A stretch of 64,000 bases of DNA, taken from Coniochaeta sp. PMI_546 (lineage: Eukaryota; Ascomycota; Sordariomycetes; Coniochaetales; Coniochaetaceae). Numbering within the stretch: the stretch's first letter is position 1; every line of letters begins with the position of its first letter. This document shows, in pieces, positions 9,946-20,494 of the stretch. The DNA lies in the NCBI GenBank assembly GCA_021432605.1, contig MU271143.1:1745277-1809276 (forward strand). The letters are read 5' to 3'. Under the pieces are notes generated by a model, which was given only the letters and a program-made list of their open reading frames with translations, made no database searches and was not told the DNA's origin. Made by a program: the position numbers and the translations under genes.

Positions 9946-12489
9946 ATGAATTCCCGAACTAGCTCGTCGGCCAGCTATAACCAACCCGTGCGCCGGCCAT
10001 CGGTCAGCTCTCGCCTCTCCTTCGCCGTCGCTACAGCCGCCGAGCGGGGCGAGAACCAAAACGGATCTGGTACTGCGGTTGAGCATCAGATAGAGGAAGA
10101 AATCGATGAGATAAAGAGATATGAGGACTTTACGACAATAGACTGGGTCCAGGATGCGGCTAGAGAGCAATTACGGAGAAAGGCCAAGCGCAGGCGGAAT
10201 GCAGGTCTCTGGGACACCGGCAAGTTCGACTGGCGGCATCGACTGCTGGAATCCTATGATGCCGCTCAGGGTTGGATTGTTGTGACGCTCATCGGCGCTG
10301 CGATTGGCATGAATGCTGCGTTCCTCAATATCGTCACGGAATGGCTGTCCGATATCAAGCTTGGTCACTGCACCACTGGCTTCTATCTCAACGAGAACTT
10401 TTGCTGCTGGGGCGAGGACAACGGGTGTGCAGACTGGCATCGGTGGACAGGCTTCGAGCCGGCGAACTATATTGTCTACATCATGTTCGCGACGATATTC
10501 GCCTTCACTTCAGCGACCCTTGTAAAGTCATACGCACCATACGCGGCCGGCTCGGGAATCTCTGAAATCAAATGCATCATCGCCGGCTTCGTTATGAAAG
10601 GTTTCCTCGGTTTCTGGACTCTGCTAATCAAATCGATCGCTCTTCCTCTGGCCATCGGATCTGGCCTCTCGGTCGGAAAGGAAGGTCCTAGTGTGCACTA
10701 TGCCGTATGCACAGGCAATGTCATCTCGAGGTTGTTCGACAAGTACAAGCGCAACGCTTCCAAAACACGCGAGATTCTCAGCGCCTGCGCTGCGGCTGGT
10801 GTCGCTGTCGCGTTCGGCAGCCCAATCGGAGGCGTGTTGTTCTCGCTCGAGGAGATGTCGAGCTACTTCCCCTTGAAGACCATGTGGCGCAGCTACTTTT
10901 GCGCCCTGGTCGCTACGGCCGTCCTGGCAGCAATGAACCCTTTCCGGACCGGGCAGTTGGTCATGTTCCAGGTCAAGTACGACCGGTCATGGCACTTCTT
11001 CGAGGTCTTGTTCTACATCATTATCGGCGTCTTCGGTGGTCTTTATGGTGCCTTTGTTATCAAGTGGAACTTGCGTTTCCAGGCTTTCCGCAAGAAGTAC
11101 CTGAAGAACTACGCCATCCTCGAGGCCACTTTTCTGGCCTTCGCTACTGCTATCGTTTGCTATCCGAATGCCTTCTTACGGATTGACATGACTGAGAGCA
11201 TGGAGATTCTATTTCTCGAATGTGAGGGAGGAGAAGACTACAGAGGTTTGTGCGAGGCAGAGCACCGGATGAAGAACATTCTTTCTCTGCTTCTTGCCAC
11301 GATTATCCGGATATTTTTCGTGATTATCTCTTACGGCTGCAAGGTTCCCGCCGGCATCTTCGTGCCCTCGATGGCCATCGGTGCGTCTTTCGGTCGGACG
11401 GTGGGAATCATCGTGCAAGCTATACATGATGCCTACCCTCAAAGCGCCTTCTTTGCAGCCTGCGAGCCGGATGTGCCATGTATCACGCCAGGAACGTATG
11501 CTTTTCTCGGCGCCGCCGCTGCTTTAAGCGGCATCATGCACATCACCGTCTCCGTTGTCGTCATAATGTTTGAGCTTACTGGCGCGCTCACCTACATCCT
11601 GCCAACCATGATCGTCGTCGGCGTTACCAAAGCGGTCAGCGAACTATTTGGCAAAGGAGGCATAGCCGACCGCATGATTTGGTTCAGCGGCTTCCCCTTC
11701 CTAGACAGCAAAGAAGATCACAACTTTGGCGTGCCGGTGTCCCAAGCCATGACGACGGACGTTGTGGCCATCCCGTCCACCGGCATGACGCTCAAGAATG
11801 TCGAGCGCCTCCTCTCCCAGGATAAGTACCAGGGATTTCCCATTGTCGAGGGCGAACACTCCAACATACTAGTCGGCTACATCGGTCGTACCGAGCTGCG
11901 GTACGCCGTCGACCGCGTCAAGCGTGAGAGATCGCTGAACCCGCTCGCGCGGTGTACATTCGGGTCTGCAGCACCACCTTCGATTACACCCACCCCCTTC
12001 ACCCCGACTGTGACAAACAGCAACCCATTTGACTCGTCCGCCTCCTCCATCTCCATCGACTTCAGCCGCTACGTCGACACTACGCCCGTCACGGTGCACC
12101 CGCGCCTCCCTCTCGAGACGGTCATGGAACTGTTCCGCAAGATTGGCCCGCGCGTCATCCTGATCGAATATCACGGTCACCTCGCGGGTCTGGTCACGGT
12201 CAAGGACTGCCTCAAGTACCAGTTCAAGGCCGAGGCGGCCGAGAATCCGCGCGAGGGCGACCACAACGGCGCTGATGGCGAGGAGAAGCTGTGGACTGTG
12301 ATCCGGCGGGTGGGTGATTGGGTGTCTGACAAGGTGTCTAGTGTGTCTGGGGGAAGGATACGATTGCGAGATTCGTTTGAGGGAGGCGGCGATGTTTCTA
12401 GAGGAGCCGCTGCGGGTAGTGATGCTCGGATCCTGGATGGTACGGAGGAGCTTCTTGACGATGACGGGGTAGAGCTCGAGACTCGGTAG
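9946..12489 (+). CDS. GEF1: CLC-family chloride channel / Cl-/H+ exchanger with two CBS domains
   Basis: Single exon, 847 residues. The anion pathway motifs are clear: GSGISEIK at 202-209 and GKEGPSVH at 244-251, where E246 is the gating glutamate. The membrane region runs from about 110 to 580 and ends with PTMIVVGVTKAVSELFG; CBS domains lie near 596-662 and 710-760, followed by an acidic disordered tail. Homologues such as yeast Gef1 supply Cl- counter-charge to the V-ATPase in Golgi, endosome or vacuole and affect copper loading and iron uptake. At the position matching the proton glutamate of exchangers (ClC-5 E268) this protein has K344 in FQVKYDRSWH. The fungal CLC subclass cannot be fixed by eye, so the symbol is by family. 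Confidence 0.93.
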   Translation: MNSRTSSSASYNQPVRRPSVSSRLSFAVATAAERGENQNGSGTAVEHQIEEEIDEIKRYEDFTTIDWVQDAAREQLRRKAKRRRNAGLWDTGKFDWRHRLLESYDAAQGWIVVTLIGAAIGMNAAFLNIVTEWLSDIKLGHCTTGFYLNENFCCWGEDNGCADWHRWTGFEPANYIVYIMFATIFAFTSATLVKSYAPYAAGSGISEIKCIIAGFVMKGFLGFWTLLIKSIALPLAIGSGLSVGKEGPSVHYAVCTGNVISRLFDKYKRNASKTREILSACAAAGVAVAFGSPIGGVLFSLEEMSSYFPLKTMWRSYFCALVATAVLAAMNPFRTGQLVMFQVKYDRSWHFFEVLFYIIIGVFGGLYGAFVIKWNLRFQAFRKKYLKNYAILEATFLAFATAIVCYPNAFLRIDMTESMEILFLECEGGEDYRGLCEAEHRMKNILSLLLATIIRIFFVIISYGCKVPAGIFVPSMAIGASFGRTVGIIVQAIHDAYPQSAFFAACEPDVPCITPGTYAFLGAAAALSGIMHITVSVVVIMFELTGALTYILPTMIVVGVTKAVSELFGKGGIADRMIWFSGFPFLDSKEDHNFGVPVSQAMTTDVVAIPSTGMTLKNVERLLSQDKYQGFPIVEGEHSNILVGYIGRTELRYAVDRVKRERSLNPLARCTFGSAAPPSITPTPFTPTVTNSNPFDSSASSISIDFSRYVDTTPVTVHPRLPLETVMELFRKIGPRVILIEYHGHLAGLVTVKDCLKYQFKAEAAENPREGDHNGADGEEKLWTVIRRVGDWVSDKVSSVSGGRIRLRDSFEGGGDVSRGAAAGSDARILDGTEELLDDDGVELETR

Positions 12490-12686
12490 TCTAGGTGTTT
12501 CTGGATATATATCGTAATCTACATTTCACGACCAACGTGTCTTCTAATCTTGGGTCGATGGGGTCTTCAGATGGTCAAATTTTACCTACCCTGAAACCGA
12601 TGTCATAAGGAAAAGTCCATGCAAACTAACGAGCTCTTCTCTATGGGGGTATCATTGTACGTATGTAAGCAAAAGCAAGCCAAGTC

Positions 12687-14072
12687 TTACCGCGCTTCAA
12701 TCTCGCCTAGATCTAAGACGTCGTCCTCATCATCCTTCTCCAGCTGAGCAGCCACCATCTGATCTACCAGGACGGCATCGCGATACGCCCCGAATCCGTC
12801 CTCGGCAGCAGAAGCCTCGGATAGCGAGCCGTCGTCGGCATCGCGAAACTCGTCCGCAGACGCGCCGCTGCCATCGGCCTTGGAGCTCTCGTCCTTCTGT
12901 CCGATGATGACGTTGCCCGCCACAAGCATTGCAGCGCCGAGCCACCACAGCGGCGGGAGCGACTCTGAGAAGATGGCGAAGCCGAGGACGGCGGTGAGGA
13001 CGAAGTTGGACGACGTGTTCATGATTGACACCTGGGTCGTGGAGTTGCCGCGGGCTAGGGCCGTGGTGAAGAGAGTCCACATCTAGCCATGGGTGTTAGC
13101 GTGACGTCCAAGCTGACAGCAATTGGGCGTTCGACGGGATAAGACAGGGTGTATCGGTATATAGCATGCACGATGCAGTGGGCCTCGTAGGGAATGGTAT
13201 CATCGAGTACAAAGAATGGCCACAGAACCAGGAGCTGAGCGGGTGCTCCCTAGTCTCTAAGATAAAACATACGATGCCGGCTTATAGGCGCGGGTAGCAC
13301 GGTCGGAAGACAAATAGGGAGCTTGGGAGTTGAATCCGACGGAATGCGGTCATCCAATGAGGTGAAAGAAGTGAGTTCAACTTACGATGCCGTTGAATGC
13401 AAGATTTAATCCGAAAAAGAGCTGAGGGAGTTAAACGTTAACCGTAATTCTCTCCTCCATCAGACTTGCACTTCAGAGGAGTAACTTACACATCGGACAA
13501 TGACCTCTATGACGGCTTCGGCAACCGAGAGATGGAGAAAGTGAGCAACGGCCCGCGATATGGACGAAGTGAGTTCACCGGTTGCGCTATAATATGTAAG
13601 CAATTATCCTACGTAGGAACAACGGGCGCTAACTGTGTCCAGCAAAGGGACATTGAAATGATCCATAATGAGAAGTCTTCGGGTGAAAATAGAGAGGACA
13701 CACTCACAGCTTAGCAAATACGCCGTTGAAGGCAGCGCATGCACCACTGGCGAGGGCGAAGATGATCCATTTATTTCTGGCGGCGCCGGCGGGAGACGAG
13801 AGCGGAACGACACTATCGGAGCCTCCGTCGACCAGCGGACGTTCGGCCATGGAGATGTCTTCGAGGTGCGCTCCCCGTGTCTCCTCCTTCGACTGGGCTA
13901 CTCGGCCAGAACGGCGAGAATAGGGAATTCGTTGTTTTATTCGAGCATCGGCAGAGGACGGAGCGGCAGGGCTAGAAGTTGAGGAAGACTCGGATGTTGT
14001 GATAGAGGTAGGTAGCAACCGGGCCGGGTCAGAAGGTGTAGGGGTACTAGGAGGTTTGCGTTGGCGGGCCAT
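12687..14072 (-). CDS. EamA/DMT-type membrane transporter, TMEM42-like
   Basis: Four exons, 14072-13708, 13586-13490, 13421-13386 and 13082-12687, give 297 residues. The ATG at 14072 sits in a strong context (CCACCATGG). The first 100 residues are polar and disordered. A short membrane bundle follows: WIIFALASGACAAFNGVFAK, AVIEVIVRCLFFGLNLAFNG, then MWTLFTTALARGNSTTQVSI and FVLTAVLGFAIFSESLPPLWW with WLGAAMLVAGNVIIG. This half-size EamA pattern matches TMEM42-like proteins of fungi, whose substrate is unknown. The C-terminal 60 residues are acidic. The gene converges with the CLC gene, 197 bp apart. Confidence 0.82.
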
Positions 14073-15462
14073 GGTGGTTATATTCCGCTTCGAGTCAAGC
14101 AGCGACTGAAGACTGCGGCGAAATGCCAATGCTGTCTGAATCTTGGATATGGGTCCGACGGACAGAATGTGCCGGTAGCGGTAACTGACAGATGACTACC
14201 TTGGCTTTGGCAAGTGACTTTGTCCTGTCCCGAGACGTTCCAAGACCTTACTTAGCTGTGGGTAGGGTACACGAGGCCACGCGGATACAACCCCTGGACT
14301 TGAATGGTAAAGGGGGGGTGGAAATTTGGGACTCTATCCAACGGTTCGTTGGTGCATGTGCGTACGTGGCTGGTTCCTGGAAGTCCCTTGGCTATTCTCC
14401 TAATCGTGACACCCACATAAAGGTGTGGGAAGAACCTGGGTTTTCTTGAGCGAACAGAATCCGGATAAGAAGAAGGAGACTGGGGCTGTACCTTAGGCAC
14501 AGCTTAACCCCTCAAAATAGCCAAAACGGTCCTTTCACGGCACTGACGTGCCGTTCTAGGCTTGGCAGATGCGGGCTTGTCGATCTTGTATCGCTTTGTA
14601 GAATAATTCCTTAAAGGCCAGACCAGGGCCAATCCAGGGACTTGCATCCCCGCGGCGGGCGCCAAACCCTTTCGAGTTTCAGCGGCAGAGCTCTGTGGTT
14701 TCGGCTTTGAGGGTGACGTAGTCCCTTGAAAGCGCCGGAGACGAGAAGGCAACTCACTCTTGGGTTCCAGACAGGACATACTTTTAGTTACAAAACATAG
14801 ACTCTCAGTAGCGTTGTTTAGCCCGTGAACCCGATGAGCGACAGATAAAACGGAGACGAGTCAGGACAGCTCGCTCGTCCCGGGAACCCGACGTTCATGC
14901 TACTCTCAGCTTACCCCATCGATCCTCCGTCTCTTTGGTCCGGATGGTTCGGACGGTTTGAACATACAGTCACGAATTGGACGAAAGTTAAAACCCTCCT
15001 GATTGTAATGATTTGTTCTTCATCAAACCTGCAGCCTACAGACTGCAGGACCGAAGGTTGCTTTGTCATGCACAAGTTCTGGTTGTGGTGCTGAACGGGA
15101 TCTTTGTCCATTGCAAACCAGCTATTGAAGCAGCGAAACGATCATGATGTTCGAGAACTTCCAGCAATTGGTCGATGCAGCGCACCTTGTGCCAGATAAC
15201 GAATCCAACGCCAACAAACGCCAAATCATGCCAATGCTCTCCAGAAACGCCGTCATCCATATCCCTGGCCCAGAGCAAGTCCAGGCAGATCTCGTCGCAA
15301 ACATGTGCCTAACCATTGTCTTCAAGAAAAAAGGGCACACACCACGGAGACATCATGTAGGGACCTCGACAACTCGCTTTCAAGTGTCGTCGTCGGGTAT
15401 CCGCCCGCCTCCAATCACATTCCAATTCTTAGACCCGCGATTGCAACAAGTGTCAATGCTGT
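14073..15462. other. intergenic region between the DMT gene and TFIIA small subunit
   Basis: About 1.4 kb. A 91-codon minus-strand frame at 14779-14504 begins with a true ATG (MSCLEPKSELPSRLRRF) but has no recognisable domain and no supporting neighbour, so I leave it as a weak candidate. The right part is the 3' region of the TFIIA gene. No RNA gene is seen. Confidence 0.5.
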
Positions 15463-16007
15463 CTATGGTGCGTCACCAGGGCGCTTCGCGTTGCAGCTGA
15501 CGATCTTAACCTTGTCTGCCACCACCGTCTGGCCGCCGTTCTCCATCTTGAAGGTTACGTTCTTGATAAGGAAGGTCCAGACTTCGTCGCAGAAACGGTA
15601 CGTGTCAAGTGAGCCCTGTGTATCCAAAGAAAAGCGTGAGTGCGGTTAGTGATCTTGCTTCATATGCTACCAACTGTGCGGCGCAATGTGCTCCCATGCC
15701 AGGTTATATTCACCTTGAATGTCAACCGCGCCTTAACCTTGTCATTTAAGGTCTCAGTAATGGCTCGATCAAAGTTCGACAGGATCTTCATGGCCAACTG
15801 CGGATCCATGCGCTGCTCGCCGATGAGTTCATCGAGCATGTCGGTCAAGGTCATCCCGATGCTGTGTGGTTTCAGTATTGTTAGCCATCGCAATTAGTCA
15901 CTTGAAATGTAGCACAATCGCAGAGCTGCTGCGTCGTGTGTAGAAACGACGATATAGTACCTGCTCCGACGATACAGCTCGTAGAAAGTGGGTGCGCCGG
16001 ACGCCAT
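15463..16007 (-). CDS. TOA2: TFIIA small (gamma) subunit
   Basis: Three exons, 16007-15961, 15861-15714 and 15615-15463, give 115 residues. [20 protein letters not shown] at the start, [23 protein letters not shown] and the C-terminal [19 protein letters not shown] are diagnostic of the TFIIA gamma chain: an N-terminal helical bundle and a C-terminal beta-barrel. It joins the large TFIIA subunit to stabilise TBP on the TATA box in RNA polymerase II initiation. Length is normal for the family. The gene shares a 309 bp divergent promoter with the V-ATPase c'' gene. Reading into the second intron (donor GTGAAT after LTFK) gives a false tail. Confidence 0.96.
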
Positions 16008-16316
16008 CTTGTCTTTATGCGCTTTCCAGTGAATTCTACAGTGCTTTCGTCGTTGCTTGATCGGTGGCTGTTCGAAGGAAGTGGTGAGGTTGGTGGTTTA
16101 AATAGGTTTGAGGGATGGGAGGACGGAGGCGAAGCGAAACTCGGCTGGAGCCTGGACCACGTGAACCTTATGTAAGCAGCTTTTGGTCGGCACTGGCGAA
16201 TTGGAGACTGGTCGACGTAACCTGAACATCAAGCTTTCACTGCTACAGCTTCGAACAGCTTTCGCACACTCGAAACCCTTCGCGCAAGCTTCTTACTCTT
16301 TTGAGAGGCTGCCAAC

Positions 16317-17136
16317 ATGAGCTTGACATATGGAGCTGGTGGCATAGGGAGCGCCCTCCTGGTCGTTGGAGCTTGTGAGTTATCCCCCGGTTATTAGGTC
16401 AAGACAGCGGCCTTCTGTTTCGAGACCGACTATGATGGGCAACAGATAGCTAATAAATGGTGCTCCAGATATGCTCTTTACTGGCAACGGCGAGTCCTTT
16501 GATGTACGAAGGCTGACGCCCTTGTGAACCGCCAGTCACAAACACAGCTGACGAGCGATTAACTTAGGTCGGAGGCTTTCTCGAAGCAGTATCCCCCTTC
16601 GCATGGGCAGACTTGGGCATCGCGCTCTGCATCGGTCTATCAGTCGTCGGCGCAGCATGGGGCATCTTCATCACTGGCTCGTCCATTCTTGGAGGCGGCG
16701 TGAAGGCACCGCGTATCCGGACGAAGAACCTTATATCCATCATCTTCTGCGAGGTCGTCGCTATCTACGGTGTCATCATGGCCATCGTCTTCTCCTCCAA
16801 GATTAACGCGGTCGAAGGCACCGCCATCTGGGATGCCAACACGTACTACACCGGCTACGCACTATTCTGGGCCGGCCTCACAGTCGGCATGTGCAACCTT
16901 GTCTGTGGTGTCTCCGTCGGCATCAACGGTAGTGGCGCTGCGTTGGCAGATGCTGCAGATCCCTCGCTGTATGATCTTTTCGTCCCTTTTCGTCTGGAGC
17001 ATGACTGACAGATTGATCCCACAGCTTCGTCAAGATCCTCGTTATTGAAATCTTCTCCTCCGTCCTCGGCCTGTTCGGTCTGATTATCGGCCTCCTTGTC
17101 TCGAGCAAAGCGAACGAGTTCGGTTTCCAGTCATAA
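16317..17136 (+). CDS. VMA16: V-type H+-ATPase proteolipid subunit c''
   Basis: Four exons, 16317-16374, 16469-16503, 16568-16968 and 17025-17136, give 201 residues. The start [20 protein letters not shown] lies just after a CCAAC leader. The sequence has five hydrophobic helices, [20 protein letters not shown], the loop [20 protein letters not shown] and the H+-carrying glutamate E93 in CEVVAIYG, which marks c'' (Vma16) rather than c or c'. The subunit sits in the rotating proteolipid ring of the Vo sector and translocates protons into vacuole, Golgi and endosomes. It may share organelles with the CLC protein encoded 4 kb away, but no co-regulation signal is visible. Confidence 0.97.
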
Positions 17137-17551
17137 ACTGTCGGTTTAGCAGACCGACTCTCCACATTCCATCCACTCCTGAGCCAACACATGTTGCGGC
17201 AATGGCAGACAATTTTCGGCATCGGCGTTTTTGGGGAGCAAGGGCTGGGAATGCATTCTTGGTGGTTAGAAATGTAATGCACTGTACAAAACCTATCAGT
17301 TCGTTGGGCGGTGTCTCGTTATAGCATACATGGCTATTATTGCGGCGATCAGATGACGTCGTTTTGCCTGTTGTTGACCATCAATATGTCCAGCCGATGA
17401 GATGGCAGGAGGTTGATACTCTTTAGAGGGTATCTAAGATGTGGCAGCAGATGGCACAAAATGCCTCTTTATATGGCAATGCTGTGGGCACGAAACCCCT
17501 CTGTAAGCTATGGGATCACAAGATCGCTATATCATATATATTACATTATCG
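17137..17551. other. convergent 3' region VMA16 / CNXE
   Basis: 415 bp between two convergent stop codons. It is AT-richer than the exons and has no supported feature. Confidence 0.5.
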
Positions 17552-19633
17552 TCAGATACTGCCCCTGATACCTTCCATCAAAAGAGCCTCGACCTTTGCA
17601 CCTTTCCGTAGAGGCTCGATCCCACTTGGCAAAGCCAACAATGCGTTTGCACCTTTCAAGCTCCCTACTTTCGAGCTGCGTTGGCCTCCTGTACTCGCAG
17701 CAGAAAGAATGCCCTCCTTAGTCACGGAGACTATCGCACGATGATACTCCGGTCGCGCCTTGTCCAACGGGAAGTCGTGAGCCAGAACAACCGGGACCTT
17801 GGTCAGACCAGGAGGAGATTTGCCTTCCATCTGCTGGAGCGATGGGAGGACAAACAGGTGGAACGTCACCAGCGCCGAGGCGGGGTTGCCCGGAAGCGAG
17901 AAGATGACCTTGGATGCCCTCTCGCCGGCATTATTTTTCACCGGGACGGTAGCAAATGTAGTCGGCTTGCCGGGCTTCATGGCCACCCTTCCGAAGTGAA
18001 TGGTGCCGCCTAGAGCGCGCTCGATCGTCGGCTTCAAAAGATCCAGCTCGCCCATCGAGACTCCTCCGGTTGTGATCACGAGATCGACCTTCCGCAGACT
18101 GTCTCTAAGAGTCTCCTCGAGATCACCAGGTTTGTCACTCGCAATACCAAGGTCAACGACCTCGTAGCCCCAGTTTTTAGCGGCCGAGATGAGTGTCGGA
18201 CGGTTTGTGTCGCGGACTTCGCCGTGTCGCAGAACACCGGGTCGATTGTGCTCCACGATCTCGTCGCCGGTAGAAAGCACGCCTACCACTGGCCGCCTGT
18301 AGGTCTTGACTTCTGACACACCTACTGCAGCCAGCAGGCCAATCTCTCCACCAACGGAGGATATCTGCTCTCCCTTTTCTAGAATGGTGGCGTGTTCCTT
18401 GATATCGCTGCCTACCTCGCGGACATTTTCGCCTTCCTTCACGTCCTCTGCTAGAATCTCGACTTCCTTCTCCTCTAAGCCGTCTTCAGTTTTGGATTTG
18501 AGTACCGTATCTTCCACCATGATGACTGAGGTCGCACCCGGGGGTAACGGTGCACCAGTAGTGATACGCGCGATCTCACCCTCTTTCAGGGGTTGCACGC
18601 CTTTCCCTGGCTCAGCGTGAGACACCGACACCACGGGGAAAACACCTTTCATGTTTCCGTCTTTGGGCACCACGACAGCGTATCCGTCAACGATGCTCGC
18701 TCGAAAGGCTGGAACGTTCTCCCGCGCGGTAACGGACTCTGCTAACACTGCGCCCACGAGGCTACTGTTCACCTGGGAACTTATTGTCTCGGGCGCAGGA
18801 GTGTGTTCTTGTATGAGCTTCAAAGCGTCGTCAACAGAGAGCATCGGATAAGGCGATGACCTGTGTCTCCGACTTGGCCCGAGGCTTGGATCATTCGACT
18901 TTGGATTTTCATCAGGTTTTGTATGCCTGACAAGCCCTCCATGACCATGGCCGTGCCCGTGACTAGGACCGTGGCCATGCCCGTGACCGTGGTGATGGTG
19001 GTGTCCGCCTACATGAGCTGACTGCGCAGCTTCTTCAGAGGAAAGACCAGCTTCCTTCTCAAGCTTCTTCACGCCACCCGAGTGAAGTGCCCTCGAGTTC
19101 GCTCCTGCAGCCTGAAGACAGGCATGGGGTAACGTCTTCAGAACGGCCTGCAGATTCTCGCGAGCGCCTTTCACCGAACCCGGTAGCGTGATAATTACCG
19201 TCTTGTTCCTCACGCCCGCCACAGGCCGCGACATCATGGCAAACGGCGTGACGTTCAGCGAAGTGGAGAGCATAGCGTGCACCAGACCAGAGGCCTGCTT
19301 ATGCAACAGCGCCAACACAGCTTCAGGGGTCTCGTCCGATACAGCGAAGCCGGTGCCGCCGGTGGTCACGATGAGGTTGACTGCAGGCTCGACACCGTCT
19401 GCCCACAGCATAATTTGCCGCTGAATGTGAGATACGTTATCGCTGACAATGCGGGTTTCGACCACGTTCCACTGGCCACCTCCGTCCTTGTCGAAGACAT
19501 CTCGGAGGGCGACGTCTGCAGCGTCGGTCGAGGGGTCCCTAGCTGCCGTCGTTGAGACGATGAGAACAGCAGCACGCAGTGGGGTGGGACCTGACGCCAT
19601 TGTTCTGGTATGGAGAATGCTTGTCAATGACAC
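17552..19633 (-). CDS. cnxE: gephyrin-like molybdopterin adenylyltransferase / molybdenum insertase (MogA-MoeA fusion)
   Basis: Single exon, 693 residues from the ATG at 19633; a second in-frame ATG is codon 12 (MASGPTPLRAAVLIVS) and could be the true start. Residues about 19-185 are MogA-like, with TTGGTGFAVSDETPEAV around 90-106 and LPGSVKGARENLQAVL from 150. A linker with 13 histidines at 207-231 follows. Residues from about 264 are MoeA-like: FRASIVDGYAV (D316), STGDEIV, TTGGVSMGELDLLKP and SLPGNPASALVTF. The fused enzyme adenylylates molybdopterin and then inserts molybdate to make Moco for nitrate reductase, sulfite oxidase and xanthine dehydrogenase. The order MogA then MoeA is the fungal/animal one. 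It is divergent from POP5. Confidence 0.96.
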   Translation of the reverse strand: MSLTSILHTRTMASGPTPLRAAVLIVSTTAARDPSTDAADVALRDVFDKDGGGQWNVVETRIVSDNVSHIQRQIMLWADGVEPAVNLIVTTGGTGFAVSDETPEAVLALLHKQASGLVHAMLSTSLNVTPFAMMSRPVAGVRNKTVIITLPGSVKGARENLQAVLKTLPHACLQAAGANSRALHSGGVKKLEKEAGLSSEEAAQSAHVGGHHHHHGHGHGHGPSHGHGHGHGGLVRHTKPDENPKSNDPSLGPSRRHRSSPYPMLSVDDALKLIQEHTPAPETISSQVNSSLVGAVLAESVTARENVPAFRASIVDGYAVVVPKDGNMKGVFPVVSVSHAEPGKGVQPLKEGEIARITTGAPLPPGATSVIMVEDTVLKSKTEDGLEEKEVEILAEDVKEGENVREVGSDIKEHATILEKGEQISSVGGEIGLLAAVGVSEVKTYRRPVVGVLSTGDEIVEHNRPGVLRHGEVRDTNRPTLISAAKNWGYEVVDLGIASDKPGDLEETLRDSLRKVDLVITTGGVSMGELDLLKPTIERALGGTIHFGRVAMKPGKPTTFATVPVKNNAGERASKVIFSLPGNPASALVTFHLFVLPSLQQMEGKSPPGLTKVPVVLAHDFPLDKARPEYHRAIVSVTKEGILSAASTGGQRSSKVGSLKGANALLALPSGIEPLRKGAKVEALLMEGIRGSI

Positions 19634-19901
19634 AGAGAATTAACATACAAATAGGCTTCGCGACAGTGGCTTTGGACATAGATACAAATGCAGTCAGTCC
19701 TCAGCAGTTGTAGAGACGATGAGTAAGTCAGGAAGCTATCACCAAGGTGGGGCACAATGTGTGAAGAGCTCCGTGGAGCTCACCCCCGCCAAGCATGGGG
19801 CCTGACCGGGGTATTCAACCTTAAAATTCTAGTCCCCAACAGTCTCCAACCCCAAGAACAAGCACATGAAACGGTTATCAAGGTGCCATTAACTGGTCAC
19901 A

Positions 19902-20477
19902 ATGGTTCGTTTCAAGGAGCGTTACCTTTTAGTGAATATCCTCCACCCGACAGGCGATACCTCGACAGCCAAGAAGACAGACCAGCCCGTATCCGGCATA
20001 TTGATCTACAACCAGCCTACGACAGACCATGTCACGCCGCAGAGTCTTCTCCGCGCCATACGCGCCCAGGTGGCCATACTCTTTGGTGACTATGGATCTG
20101 GCGCGGTAGACCGCAACCTACAAGTTAAATACCTGTCGCTGGCGACCTCGACCTTCATTCTGCGCGTCTCGCGAACCCATTATCGCCTCGTCTGGGCCGC
20201 GTTGACCTCGATGAACGAGCTCCCGGCCAAGAACGGCAAACCGTGTACATTCCGCGTTGTGCGCGTCAGCGGCACTATCCGCAAGATCGAAGAGGATGCC
20301 ATCCGGCGGGCGAAGCAGATAATGCTTGCGGCAAAGGAGGAGATGGTTGGTAAGAAGCCATCCAGTGACGCCTTGGGTGCCTTATTTGGCACCAACGACC
20401 GTGGCGCCGGCGAGTTCGACCTGATGGACGTGGACAGCGGCGCGAGCGAGGGAGATGAGGATGCGGGCGGCGGCTGA
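19902..20477 (+). CDS. POP5: RNase P / RNase MRP subunit Pop5
   Basis: Single exon, 191 residues. MVRFKERYLLVNIL is the classic Pop5 N-terminus, followed by LRAIRAQVAILFGDYGSGAV and LATSTFILRVSRTHYRLVWAAL, with a CTFRVVRVSGTIRKIEEDAI core. The tail (DLMDVDSGASEGDEDAGGG) is acidic. Pop5 is a shared protein subunit of RNase P, which matures the 5' end of tRNA, and of RNase MRP, which processes rRNA, both in the nucleus and nucleolus. The stop lies only 17 bp from that of the opposing GPN2 gene. Confidence 0.96.
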   Translation: MVRFKERYLLVNILHPTGDTSTAKKTDQPVSGILIYNQPTTDHVTPQSLLRAIRAQVAILFGDYGSGAVDRNLQVKYLSLATSTFILRVSRTHYRLVWAALTSMNELPAKNGKPCTFRVVRVSGTIRKIEEDAIRRAKQIMLAAKEEMVGKKPSSDALGALFGTNDRGAGEFDLMDVDSGASEGDEDAGGG

Positions 20478-20494
20478 ACGGAACCTGAGAACTT

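Noticed and set aside
15144-15500. 118-codon plus-strand frame over the TFIIA 3' region
   Set aside because: It overlaps the last TOA2 exon in antisense and shows no family pattern.
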